From an uncultured Flavobacteriaceae bacterium (GTDB lineage Bacteria > Bacteroidota > Bacteroidia > Flavobacteriales > Flavobacteriaceae), in NCBI GenBank assembly GCA_947487895.1, contig CANKYF010000003.1:310001-374000 (forward strand): a stretch of 64,000 nt of DNA, written 5' to 3'. Positions 17,155 through 26,700 of this stretch are shown here, one piece after another. Positions within the stretch are counted from its first letter, which is position 1, and every line of letters starts with the position of its first letter. A program made the position numbers and the translations under genes. The notes beneath the pieces were generated by a model, which was given only the letters and a program-made list of their open reading frames with translations, was not told the origin of the DNA and searched no databases.

Positions 17155-18849
17155 TTACTTCTGTTTAATATCTCTCAACCTCAATTGCAAAGACACGTTC
17201 CCCTGCCATTCATTTTCATCAATAGAATAGACTGCTCTAAACGGTTTTTGTTCAGAAATTAGTTCATATTTATCTCCCATTCCAAAACCAATACAAACAA
17301 TACCATTAGCATCAGGTTGTGTAGCAGTTAACCTTAAATGCGTTTTATCTTCACCTACACATTTACCATAACCTGTATCTGTTAAACCTTCAGTCATAAA
17401 AACAGGTGTCATATTACTGGGACCAAAAGGCGCTAACTGTTTTAATATTCTGTAGAATTTAGGTGTGACTTCTTTTAAATCTATTTGCCTATCAATTTGA
17501 ACTTCAGGAGTCAATAACTTTTTATCAATAGTTTTAGCGACTACTTCTTCAAAAGCCTTCTTAAAAGCTTCATACTTTTCAGGTTCAATAGTTAAACCAG
17601 CAGCATATTTATGACCTCCAAATTGTTCAATATGTTCACTACAAGCATCTAATGCATTATACACATCAAAGCCTTTTACAGATCTGGCAGAAGCCGCTAA
17701 TTTATTGCCACTTTTGGTAAAAACTAATGTTGGTCTGTAATAAGTTTCTGTTAGTCTAGAAGCCACAATACCAATAACACCTTTATGCCAAGTTTCATGG
17801 TAAACAACAGTAGTAAAACGTTCCTGTTCTTTTTGTTCTTCAATTTGTTTAAGAGCTTCTGCTGTAACTTGTTTATCGGTTTCTTTTCTATCATGATTAT
17901 AAGTTTCAATATCTTTAGCACGCTCAATGGCCGCATCATATGCTTCTTCAGCTAATAAGCCTACTGCGTAATTACCATGCTTCATTCTGCCTGCTGCATT
18001 AATTCTGGGAGCTATGGTAAAAACTACATCTGTAATTGTGAGTTGTGTTTTTTTAAGCTGATCTAAAATAGCTTTAAATCCTGGTCTAGGATTCGTATTT
18101 ATAACTTGTAACCCAAAATATGCTAGCACTCTGTTTTCTCCATTAATAGGTACAATATCTGCACCAATAGCGGTTGCTACTAAATCTAAATAAGGCAATA
18201 AGTCTTCAGTAGTTAAACCATCTTTTTCAGCTAGAGCTTGAATCAATTTAAACCCAACACCACAACCACATAATTCTTTGTATGGGTATTCACAATCTGA
18301 ACGCTTAGGATCTAAAACCGCTACTGCATCTGGTATTTCATCGCCTGGTCTGTGATGATCACAAATAATAAAATCAATGCCTTGTTCTTTAGCATATGCT
18401 ACTTTTTCAATAGCCTTGATACCACAGTCTAAAGCAATTATTAAAGTGAAATCGTTTTCTAACGCAAAGTCAATACCTTTATAAGACACTCCATAACCTT
18501 CGTCATATCTATTGGGTACATAGGTATATACTAATTCATGCTTGGTTTTTAAGTAAGTAGACATTAACGCTACTGCCGTTGTACCATCAACATCATAATC
18601 GCCATAGACCAAAATATTTTCACCATTAGCAATGGCTTTTTCTATACGAGCCACTGCTTTATCCATATCTTTCATTAAATATGGATCATGCAAATGACTC
18701 AAACTTGGTCTGAAAAAATCTTTGGCGCTTTCAAACGTATCAATACCCCGTTGTACTAATAACGAAGCAATAGGTTCACTTACCTGCAGAGATTCTTGTA
18801 AGTGTTTAACTTTTGATGGTTCTGGTTTTGGCTTTAGCGTCCAACGCAT
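17155..18849 (-). CDS. recJ: Single-stranded-DNA-specific 5'-3' exonuclease RecJ
   Basis: 564 residues, normal for RecJ. DHH phosphoesterase motifs: 'VYGDYDVDGTTAVALM' (metal Asp), 'IALDCGI', 'ICDHHRPGDEIPDAV' (the DHH), 'APRINAAGRMKHG', and the DHHA1 motif 'QFGGHKYAAGLTIE'. Acts in recombination and mismatch repair in the cytosol, degrading single strands 5' to 3' with Mn2+ or Mg2+. It starts 2 bp after the osmC-like gene stop and is followed at 11 bp by an unknown gene, so it is the second gene of an operon. Confidence 0.96.
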   Translation of the reverse strand: MRWTLKPKPEPSKVKHLQESLQVSEPIASLLVQRGIDTFESAKDFFRPSLSHLHDPYLMKDMDKAVARIEKAIANGENILVYGDYDVDGTTAVALMSTYLKTKHELVYTYVPNRYDEGYGVSYKGIDFALENDFTLIIALDCGIKAIEKVAYAKEQGIDFIICDHHRPGDEIPDAVAVLDPKRSDCEYPYKELCGCGVGFKLIQALAEKDGLTTEDLLPYLDLVATAIGADIVPINGENRVLAYFGLQVINTNPRPGFKAILDQLKKTQLTITDVVFTIAPRINAAGRMKHGNYAVGLLAEEAYDAAIERAKDIETYNHDRKETDKQVTAEALKQIEEQKEQERFTTVVYHETWHKGVIGIVASRLTETYYRPTLVFTKSGNKLAASARSVKGFDVYNALDACSEHIEQFGGHKYAAGLTIEPEKYEAFKKAFEEVVAKTIDKKLLTPEVQIDRQIDLKEVTPKFYRILKQLAPFGPSNMTPVFMTEGLTDTGYGKCVGEDKTHLRLTATQPDANGIVCIGFGMGDKYELISEQKPFRAVYSIDENEWQGNVSLQLRLRDIKQK

Positions 18850-18851
18850 TT

Positions 18852-19274
18852 CTATGACTTGTGAAAATATGTTTCAACTTTTACCTCAGCAAACTGACGA
18901 AACATTTCCATAACACCACAATATTTTTCAATAGAAAGATCAACCGCACGCTGTAATTTCTTCTCGTTTAAATTATCACCATAAAATTTAAATGCCATAG
19001 TCACTTTATCGTAGTATTTAGGATGCTCTTCAGTTAAATTTGCATCAACTTCAATGGAAAAATCGGCAACATCCAATTTCATCTTCTTTATTAAGGCAGC
19101 AACATCTAATCCGGAACAACCTGCTAAACCCGAAAGCATTAGTGCCTTGGGCCTATAACCTTCACTATTGCCTCCGTTTTCTAGTCCTGCATCAATAAAT
19201 AAATTATGACCTGAAGGGTTAGTACTTTCAAACCTCATATTCCCTAACCACTTAGTTGTTATAATGTTTCCCAT
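18852..19274 (-). CDS. OsmC family peroxiredoxin-like protein
   Basis: 140 residues with the OsmC fold: 'LMLSGLAGCSGLDVAALIKK' (first cysteine in the GC-S-G turn) and the later 'SIEKYCGVMEMF' holding the second conserved cysteine. OsmC/Ohr proteins reduce organic hydroperoxides using these two cysteines. It lacks the Ohr-specific N-terminal features, so it belongs to the general OsmC/YhfA-like group. First gene of the operon osmC-recJ-unknown-MFS; it is divergent from an AhpD-like gene 60 bp away, which also points to oxidative stress. Confidence 0.88.
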   Translation of the reverse strand: MGNIITTKWLGNMRFESTNPSGHNLFIDAGLENGGNSEGYRPKALMLSGLAGCSGLDVAALIKKMKLDVADFSIEVDANLTEEHPKYYDKVTMAFKFYGDNLNEKKLQRAVDLSIEKYCGVMEMFRQFAEVKVETYFHKS

Positions 19275-19334
19275 ATATTTTTGAATATTTTTTGTTTCTT
19301 GTAGTATTCAAAAATACTATTTAAAAATAAAAAT

Positions 19335-19925
19335 ATGCCTTTAGTAACTCCTTTATCTTCAGATCACGATTTAGAAACCAAAGAATTGGCTGAGTTCTTT
19401 AATGAAACACTAGGATTTTGTCCAAATTCTGTGTTAACAATGCAACGTAGACCCTCTATAAGTAAAGCCTTTATTAATTTAAACAAAGCGGTGATGGCTA
19501 ATGAAGGTAGCGTTACTTCTGCCCTAAAACGTATGATTGCTTGGGTAAGTAGTAATTCAACAGGATGTCGCTATTGTCAAGCACATGCTATTAGAGCCGC
19601 GGAACGTTACGGTGCAGAACAGGAGCAATTAGATAACATTTGGGAATACAGAACACACCCAGCGTTTAGTGATGCCGAACGTGCAGCATTAGATTTTAGT
19701 TTAGCAGCTTCTCAAGTCCCCAATGCTGTTGATGAAAACATTAAAAAACGTTTATACGAACACTGGGATGAAGGTGAAATTGTTGAAATGCTAGGAGTTA
19801 TCTCTTTATTTGGATACCTAAACCGTTGGAACGACTCTATGGGAACCAGTATTGAGGACGGTGCTGTTGAAAGTGGTGAGCAATACTTAGGGAAACATGG
19901 ATGGGAGAAGGGGAAGCATGTCTAA
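19335..19925 (+). CDS. AhpD-like / peroxidase-related carboxymuconolactone decarboxylase family protein
   Basis: 196 residues, all alpha, with the redox motif 'TGCRYCQAHAIRAA' (CxxC...H). 'LDFSLAASQVPNAVD' and 'VISLFGYLNRWNDSMGT' are typical of the uncharacterised peroxidase-related branch. It probably acts as a thiol-dependent peroxidase or partner. It is divergently arranged with the osmC-like gene, consistent with shared oxidative-stress control. The paralogue at 7449-8018 shares only the active-site pattern. Confidence 0.85.
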   Translation: MPLVTPLSSDHDLETKELAEFFNETLGFCPNSVLTMQRRPSISKAFINLNKAVMANEGSVTSALKRMIAWVSSNSTGCRYCQAHAIRAAERYGAEQEQLDNIWEYRTHPAFSDAERAALDFSLAASQVPNAVDENIKKRLYEHWDEGEIVEMLGVISLFGYLNRWNDSMGTSIEDGAVESGEQYLGKHGWEKGKHV

Positions 19926-19950
19926 TTTGACTAATTACTATTGGAAACTC

Positions 19951-20034
19951 GTCATTGCGAACGCAGTGAAGCAATCTCTTAAATATAAAGACAAAACTTT
20001 AAATAGATTACTTCATTGTGCCTCCTCGTATGAC
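19951..20034. repeat. REP-like palindromic element, copy 1
   Basis: Starts GTCATTGCGAACGCAGTGAA, continues GCAATCT, and ends with the inverted half (AGATTACTTCATTGTGCCTC ... ATGAC). The same element recurs at 20395-20430, 20442-20526 and, as one half, 29887-29919. It lies directly after the GIY-YIG gene stop. Confidence 0.8.
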
Positions 20035-20035
20035 A

Positions 20036-20335
20036 TCAATTAAAATAAAACAACCACCCATCAGATAAATCATTCCAATTTAAATTCATAGAATTTATTA
20101 AATCTTCTTTTCGTTTTCTATTGCCTGACTTTAATTGTTTTTCTCTAGCTATAGCTTGATTTATATCTAAAAACTCTTCAAAATAAACCAATTTATTACA
20201 GTTATATTTTGATGTAAAGCTTTTTATAGCTTTCGTTTTATGTTGATAAACTCGTTTTAGTAAATCGCTAGTCACACCTATGTAAATAACAGTATTGTTT
20301 TTATTAGTCATAAAATATACATAGGATTTTTTCAT
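20036..20335 (-). CDS. GIY-YIG nuclease family protein (URI domain)
   Basis: 99 residues, a single GIY-YIG domain: 'VYFMTNKNNTVIYIGVTSDL' holds the two tyrosine strands, followed by 'LKRVYQHK' (Arg and His) and the catalytic Glu in 'KLVYFEEF', then 'AIAREKQLKSGNRKRKEDLI'. These small UvrC-type stand-alone nucleases are very frequent in Bacteroidota and usually of unknown role. The gene is bracketed by REP-like palindromes: one abuts the stop, two lie 60-190 bp upstream of the start, which suggests it moves or amplifies with them. That link is inference. Confidence 0.9.
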   Translation of the reverse strand: MKKSYVYFMTNKNNTVIYIGVTSDLLKRVYQHKTKAIKSFTSKYNCNKLVYFEEFLDINQAIAREKQLKSGNRKRKEDLINSMNLNWNDLSDGWLFYFN

Positions 20336-20394
20336 AGTTAAATATAATAATTATTGTTATTGGCAATAACCATAAACATTGAGCCTTGTATTAA

Positions 20395-20526
20395 ACAGAT
20401 TACTTCAGTCGTACCTCCTTCGTAATGACGTTAGGGGTTTGGTCATTGCGAACGCAATGAAGCAATCTCATGAATAAGCAATGTCAATTACAAAGATTAC
20501 TTCGTCGTGAACTCCTTGTAATGACG
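20395..20526. repeat. REP-like palindromic elements, copies 2 and 3
   Basis: 20395-20430 carries only the right half (AGATTACTTCAGTCGTACCT ... AATGACG). 20442-20526 is a full copy from GTCATTGCGAACGCAATGAA to AGATTACTTCGTCGTGAACT ... AATGAC. Both halves are inverted relative to each other and could form a long imperfect hairpin. Confidence 0.8.
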
Positions 20527-20535
20527 TCTGTTATA

Positions 20536-20835
20536 TTAGCTCTTTTACCCGCCTCCTCAACCCTGGCAATACCTCGACCTCAAACCAAGGGTTTTTAGTA
20601 AGCCAAAACCTGTTACGTGGTAATGGTAAAAACTTTGGCAAGTATTCGATGAAATTTTTAACCGTCTCAGTTAAGGTTTCTTCGCTTGCTTTTCTAGATA
20701 GTATTTTTGAGTGTACATACCAACTAGAATAATAAGCTCTACGCTTTTTAAGAGTTTATGCCATTATTGCGGTGCACAGAGCCTGATCTGGGTGGTAAAT
20801 CATCCGGTTTTCTTTTTCCTAAATAGCAAAGCTTC
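20536..20835 (-). pseudogene. Decayed partial copy of the uracil-DNA glycosylase gene
   Basis: On the minus strand this stretch matches the 3' half of the intact uracil-DNA glycosylase gene at 29302-29874. Shared blocks include CCGCCTCCTCAACCCTGGCA, AGCCAAAACCTGTTACGTGG, GGTAATGGTAAAAACTTTGG and GGTCTGGGTGGTAAAT-type text (here ATCTGGGTGGTAAAT). Several small deletions break the frame: about 12 bp is missing at the 'CCTACGTGGTGATGGATGT' position and another run near 20750. The 5' half is absent. It is most simply a duplicated, non-functional remnant. It lies next to REP-like repeats, as the intact copy also does. Confidence 0.85.
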
Positions 20836-20891
20836 ACTCACCCAAAAGACCATTTCCCTCATTTTAAATTTTAATTATAGTTTTTGTAAGA

Positions 20892-20899
20892 TAAGTTTG
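20892..20899 (+). promoter_or_regulatory. Candidate -7 box for the plug-less SusC-like gene
   Basis: TAAGTTTG fits TAnnTTTG and sits 19 bp before the ATG at 20919. No TTG is found at the proper distance upstream, so the call is weak. Confidence 0.3.
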
Positions 20900-20918
20900 A
20901 AGTAACAAAACTATCCTT

Positions 20919-23765
20919 ATGAAAATACAACTAATCAAAAAAGCATTACTCTTAATGTTATTATTTATTCCTGAATTATTAATGGCTCAACAAGGTATTA
21001 TTTCAGGTGTATTGAATGACAACTACGGAGAACCAATTCCTGGGGTAAATGTTTTAGTAAAAGGAACAAGCACTGGTGTTACCACAGACTTTGATGGCAT
21101 TTACAATATTGAATGTAGTGTAGGAGATATTTTGGTATTTAGCTTTGTAGGAATGAATACTAGAGAAGTAGAAGTTAATGCTTCTATGTTTGGAGAAACA
21201 TTAAATAACACCGTAGCTGTTAAAAAAATACCCGTTCAAATCATTGAAAGTAATGCTTATAAAAAAGCCATAAACAACATTAAAAAAACTTCTGCTTTAG
21301 CACCTTCTATTGAAGATTCTAACAAAACTTACAATAAAGGTTCTTTCTTTTTATTTAACAGAATTAGTAATATTGAAAATAAGACAGATAAAGTAAAACT
21401 AGCTTATTTTAAGCCTGACACATATTATGAAATTGGTTTTAAAAACATCACTAGCTTACAATTTGTAAAAAACAGCAACCTACCTAAACTACAAAATAAT
21501 TTTGCTCAAGGAATTTCAGATAATGGAGTATTAAGGTTTCAAGGACCAGAAATAGGAAACGTATTTTCATACGGGCCAGAATTAAATCTACTTGAATTTG
21601 ATAACTCAGATTATAACTATGATTTAAATGGAAGGCTCGTTTTAGCAGGAAACGGTAATGGTAATTCGGCTAAAGCGTATAACAATTCCATTTTCAATAC
21701 TAGTTTAAAATCTGTAAATAACCTGTTTTTTAATATCACTACAGACTATTCTTCTTTAGGATTAGATATTACCAATACCTCCCAAAAAGATACATACAAC
21801 ATTGAAAACAATACATATAACCATATTACCTTTCATTATAAAAACCCATTAGATTCTTATGATAAAATAGGTTGGGACACATTTATAAAGTATCATACTT
21901 ATACCAATAACCAACCCAATATAAATGGATTTCAAAACAATGTATTGTTAAACAATTGGGTAACCCCTATTAGTTTTCAAAATTCTCAAGGTTATCTTTT
22001 ACAAAATGGTGAACAACGTAGTTTTAGTCCAAACAACTATAACAACCCTTATTGGCTATTAAATAATAACCGAAACAAAGAAAATAATGGTTTATTAGTT
22101 ACTAGTTTAAAAAACAGATTTAAAATTTCAGATGATATTACTCTGAATACAAAACTTAATTATAGCAATCATAAAAACACACAAAATTTTGGTCTTAGTA
22201 AAAATACTATTGGTTTTAATGATGGTTATTTAAGTAATAGAATAGTAGATAAAAATAATTTTAATACCGCATTAAATTTTAAGTTCAGTAAAGATTATGA
22301 CAGATCCAACCTAACTATATTTTCTAGCTCAGATTATTTTTATGAAGACTTAAACTACTCATTATTTCAAGCTAACGGTTTAGATAACTTTACTTTTAAA
22401 AATCCTGAAAACAGTTCTTTAAACAATAGGTTTGTTCACAGAAATACATTGCGGTTATCAAATAATATAACCTATAAATGGCGTAGAAATGCTTTTACAA
22501 CTTCTATAATTAATAACTCTTATATATCATCTGTTCAAGACAATAAATGGTTTTTGCCAACATTACAATTTAAGTTTGACTTAGATAAACTTTTACGTAT
22601 CTATGATTTTAGTGAATTAGCCATAACTGTAAGTACCTCTTTTGACGTTAATGACACACCACTACTCTATAATAACCAAAGCCATAACAGCCTAATCATT
22701 AGCCCTGAAGAAAGTTTGAGCTACAGAGCTATTAATGATTTATTCATTGATGCATCATTAAAACTTGAAGAAAAAGAAAGTTATGAATTACAATTAGACC
22801 TTAAGTTTAATGCCCTAAATACACACTTTGATATTGGCGCTAATTATTTTAGCACTGAAACAAAAAACACTGTTTTCCCTGTTATAGATAACAACACGTT
22901 TGAACTTAAAAATGTTGCAAACGTAAAGAACTACGGTATAGAATTTAGTATAAACTCCAATGTCCGTTTAGGTTATGAATTTAACTACTACCCCTCATTA
23001 ACCTTTTCAACTTACAGAACAAAAGTTTCAAAATTATTAGATAATAGAACTATTGTTCCTGTAGCAGGATTCTCAACAATTTCAAAAAATTTAATTGAAG
23101 GGCAACCAGCTGGCGTTATTGTAGGATCTGCTTATGCCAGAGATAGTCAAAACAATGTCATTATTGGTAGCAACGGATTTCCAATAGTTGATCCCGAAAA
23201 GAAAGTTATAGGTAATCCTATTCCAGACTTTAACCTTGGTTTTACCAATACATTCAAATGGAAAGACTTACAACTAAACTTTTCAATAGACTTTCAAAAA
23301 GGAGGTGATATTTGGAATGGCACCCAAAACGTGCTTAATTATTTTGGCACTTCACAGCAATCTGCAACCCAGAGAAATATTAGTAATTATGTGTTTAAAG
23401 GTGTCAATGAGCAAGGAACTGTAAATACTACTCCTGTAGATTTTTATAACATACAAAATGATATTTCAGAAAACAGATTTGTTCGCTATGGTTTTGAAGG
23501 TGTAGCTGAAGATGCTATTAAAGATGGAAGTTATATAAATCTAAAATCTATCGATTTAACTTATACCATAAACCATAATAAGAAAGATAAATTCATTAGA
23601 ACCCTAGATATTGGAGTATATGCTAACAACCTTATTACCTGGTCTAAATTTAACGGTGCTTCTCCTTATAGTAACCTATATAACAACCGTTCTGCTAAAG
23701 GCCTTAACTTTTTTAATGCTCCTTTAATGAGTGAAGTAGGTTTAAAAATGAACTTAAAAATATAA
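20919..23765 (+). CDS. SusC/RagA-like outer-membrane beta-barrel protein lacking a recognisable plug domain
   Basis: 948 residues. Signal peptide about 1-24 ('IPELLMAQQ'). CarboxypepD regulatory-like domain at 26-104 ('GVLNDNYGEPIPGVNVLVKG'). In SusC proteins a plug of about 120 residues follows, with 'ALDEVVV', 'LxGKVAGVxI', 'IRG' and 'YGSRGANGVxxITTK'. None of these is present; instead a roughly 80-residue segment (105-185, 'KKTSALAPSIEDSNKTYNKG' and on) leads straight to 'LPKLQNNFAQG' (from 189), the usual beginning of the SusC barrel after the plug. From there the RagA pattern is intact ('YGPELNLLEFDNSDYNYDLN', 'GAGNGNSAKAYN'-like text) to the final strand 'APLMSEVGLKMNLKI'. The missing plug is found in the partner gene 4 bp downstream. 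Probably a large OM channel; cargo unknown. Confidence 0.85.
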   Translation: MKIQLIKKALLLMLLFIPELLMAQQGIISGVLNDNYGEPIPGVNVLVKGTSTGVTTDFDGIYNIECSVGDILVFSFVGMNTREVEVNASMFGETLNNTVAVKKIPVQIIESNAYKKAINNIKKTSALAPSIEDSNKTYNKGSFFLFNRISNIENKTDKVKLAYFKPDTYYEIGFKNITSLQFVKNSNLPKLQNNFAQGISDNGVLRFQGPEIGNVFSYGPELNLLEFDNSDYNYDLNGRLVLAGNGNGNSAKAYNNSIFNTSLKSVNNLFFNITTDYSSLGLDITNTSQKDTYNIENNTYNHITFHYKNPLDSYDKIGWDTFIKYHTYTNNQPNINGFQNNVLLNNWVTPISFQNSQGYLLQNGEQRSFSPNNYNNPYWLLNNNRNKENNGLLVTSLKNRFKISDDITLNTKLNYSNHKNTQNFGLSKNTIGFNDGYLSNRIVDKNNFNTALNFKFSKDYDRSNLTIFSSSDYFYEDLNYSLFQANGLDNFTFKNPENSSLNNRFVHRNTLRLSNNITYKWRRNAFTTSIINNSYISSVQDNKWFLPTLQFKFDLDKLLRIYDFSELAITVSTSFDVNDTPLLYNNQSHNSLIISPEESLSYRAINDLFIDASLKLEEKESYELQLDLKFNALNTHFDIGANYFSTETKNTVFPVIDNNTFELKNVANVKNYGIEFSINSNVRLGYEFNYYPSLTFSTYRTKVSKLLDNRTIVPVAGFSTISKNLIEGQPAGVIVGSAYARDSQNNVIIGSNGFPIVDPEKKVIGNPIPDFNLGFTNTFKWKDLQLNFSIDFQKGGDIWNGTQNVLNYFGTSQQSATQRNISNYVFKGVNEQGTVNTTPVDFYNIQNDISENRFVRYGFEGVAEDAIKDGSYINLKSIDLTYTINHNKKDKFIRTLDIGVYANNLITWSKFNGASPYSNLYNNRSAKGLNFFNAPLMSEVGLKMNLKI

Positions 23766-23769
23766 TTGC

Positions 23770-26700
23770 ATGAAAACTCTAAAGCACAATAAATTTCTAT
23801 TAATAATATTATTTATAAGCATCATTTCTTCGGTGTCTTTTAAAGCTGTTGAAACTAAGAAAGCTTTTTTAGAAAAAATATACACGCAAACAGATCGTTC
23901 CTTTTATTTTCCAGGAGAAACCATTTGGTTTAAATCATACATTACGGGAACAGATCATAACATTTCTACTTTAAGTGATTTTATGACTGCTGAATTAATC
24001 TCTCCTAAAGGTGTGGCTGTTAAAAAAATTAGACTTTCTGTTGAAAACGGATATAGTTATGGCGACTTTCACCTTGATCCTAATTGGGTTGGAGGTATCT
24101 ATACTTTAAAAGTGTATACCAATTGGATGCGAAATTTTGGGGAAACTGCTTTCTTCACGAAAAAAATAACTGTGCAAAAAATAGTAAAACCCAATTTACT
24201 ATTAACTCTAAAATTTGAAAAAGAAGGTTATGGAAAATCATCTCAAGTAATAGCAAATTTTGAAGTAAAAGATTTAAAAAACAACCCTCTAAAACATAAA
24301 GATATCACATTTGAAGTTTCAGCTAAAGGGCAAAAAATACTTTCAGAATCTATCACAACTAACACTAATGGTAAAGCAACACCAACATTTACATTACCAG
24401 TAGATTTAAAGACAACCGATGTAGTGTTAAATGTTTTAATTCCATACAATGGCACAACAGAATCTATTTCAAGAAGTATTCCTGTAGTTTTAGATAATAT
24501 AGATTTACAATTTTTTCCAGAAAGTGGAAAAATAATTGCTGGTACCAATAACAAAATAGCTTTTAAAGCTTTGAACGAGTTTGGAAAACCTGTCGATGTT
24601 TCAGGAGATATTATTGATAACAAAGGTTCAATAGTAAACACATTTAAAAGTTTTCACGATGGCATGGGAGCCGTTAACATTTCAGCTAAAAACAATAAAA
24701 CCTATTATGCCAAAATTAAAGCCCCATTTGTATCAGATAGAAAAATAAAACTTCCTGAAATTCAAAGTAAAGGAACAAGGTTTTCTATTATTCAAGATAG
24801 TTTAAAAACTACGCTTAACTTGTTTTCATCAGAAAAAGGGAAGATGTACCTTAAGATAACCAATGCATCAAAATTATTAGTAAATAAAACAATTAATTCT
24901 TCTCAAAATAAGATTGAAATCAATACTCAAAACTTCCCCATTGGTATTACAAAACTCAGTCTTCTAAATAAAAACCAGGTTGTTGTAGCAGAACGTTTGG
25001 TATTTATAAATGCACATAAAAAGCTAAACATTGATATTGAATTAGATAAGACTGTTTATGAAACACGTGAAAAAGTAACAGCTCATATTACTACCACAGA
25101 CTGGAACAACAACCCAATCTCCTCTAACCTTTCAGTATCTGTAGCAGACAATAAATTACTCTCTTTTGCCGATGATAAACAAAATCATATCCTATCTTAT
25201 TTACTATTGTCATCAGAACTAAAAGGGAAAATTCATAAACCTTCATTTTATTTTAACACTAAAGAATTAAAATCTCATAAAGCATTAGATTACTTGATGC
25301 TTACTCACGGATGGAGAAACTACATTACTCAACCAAAAATCACTTTAGAAAATGCCATATATCAACCTGAACAAAAAGGTGTTCAATCTGGTACTGTAAC
25401 AGACAAAAAAGGAAATCCTGTAAAAGCTAATCTACTATTATTTGAATACAACAGTAATAAGGTTTTGACCTTTACTAGCAATGAAGAAGGTAGGTTCTAT
25501 TTTAAAACATTCCCAAAGCAGCACTTTACATTATTAGCCTATACTAAAGATGGAAAAAAATTATCAATTAATGCTGATAAACGCACACCAGATATTATTC
25601 AAAAAACTGGTAACGCTTTAAGCAAACCTAACTCAGATAAAATAAAAGGGCTGTTTAAAAACAATAAACCTCTTGAAAAACCAATAAAACAAAAGGCCAC
25701 AGCTAATATTGCTTTAACAGAAGATGCTTCAGCTTTAGACGAAGTAGTTGTGATAGGTTACGGAACGGTTAAAAAAAGTGAGGTAACGGGAGCTGTTTCT
25801 CAAGTTAAAGTTGAAGATATTTCAACAAATGAAAATGTGGCAACTACACTTCAAGGACGTATTGCGGGTGTTCAAATTTCTGATGATTTTATTCTTGGAA
25901 ATGCTTCAAAAATTATGATTAGAGGCGTAGCTTCTATATCTGGAAACAATACACCACTTTATGTAGTTGATGGTGTTCCCTATGAGGAAAATTCACTTAC
26001 AAACCTTCACCCAAGTCAAATTAATCATATAAGCGTATTAAAAGACGCTTCAGCTACGGCTATTTACGGATCAAGAGGTGCAAATGGAGTCATTTTAATA
26101 AATACAAAAAATGGAAAGTCATACAACAACTGGAATAAGAAAAAACTAAACAATGCAAAGTATAATAACTATGCTGTGAAAACTTTTTATGATTATAGAC
26201 CAACAAATACTTATACATCCAAAAAGTTTTACATGCCAAAATACTCCAGTAAAGAGTTACCTGAAGAACGTACTGATTTTAGACAAACTATTTATTGGAA
26301 CCCAGTGATTCAAACCGATGAAAATGGAAATGCTAAGTTTGAATTCTATAATTCTGATGCTATAACATCTTTCAAAATAGTAGCTGAGGGTATTGGTTTT
26401 AATGGTTTAATTGGAAAACAAGACAAAGAATACGCCACAAAAAAGTTATTGAATATAGATTTTAAAGCACCAAACTATATGACTTTAAACGATACGGTTA
26501 TTTTACCAATTTTAATTACTAATGAAACCCAAAAAGATATTAAAGCTACGCTTGAAATTAAACTACCTAAACATTTTAAACTACTCAAACCTTACAGTAC
26601 GCAAATAAAGGTAAAAGCTAATAGTTCTAGTATTAACAACATTGCTGTTGTTCCTATTAAAAAAGCTGAAGATGCCTCTATTCAAGTAAGCTTAAATTCT

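Noticed and set aside
18722..18913. Small plus-strand frame at the recJ-osmC junction
   Set aside because: Lies opposite the ends of two well-supported genes; no features.
20919..23765. Frameshifted or truncated SusC gene
   Set aside because: The frame is continuous from signal peptide to the last beta-strand, and the segment replacing the plug is a well-behaved linker; the loss looks clean and not like recent damage.
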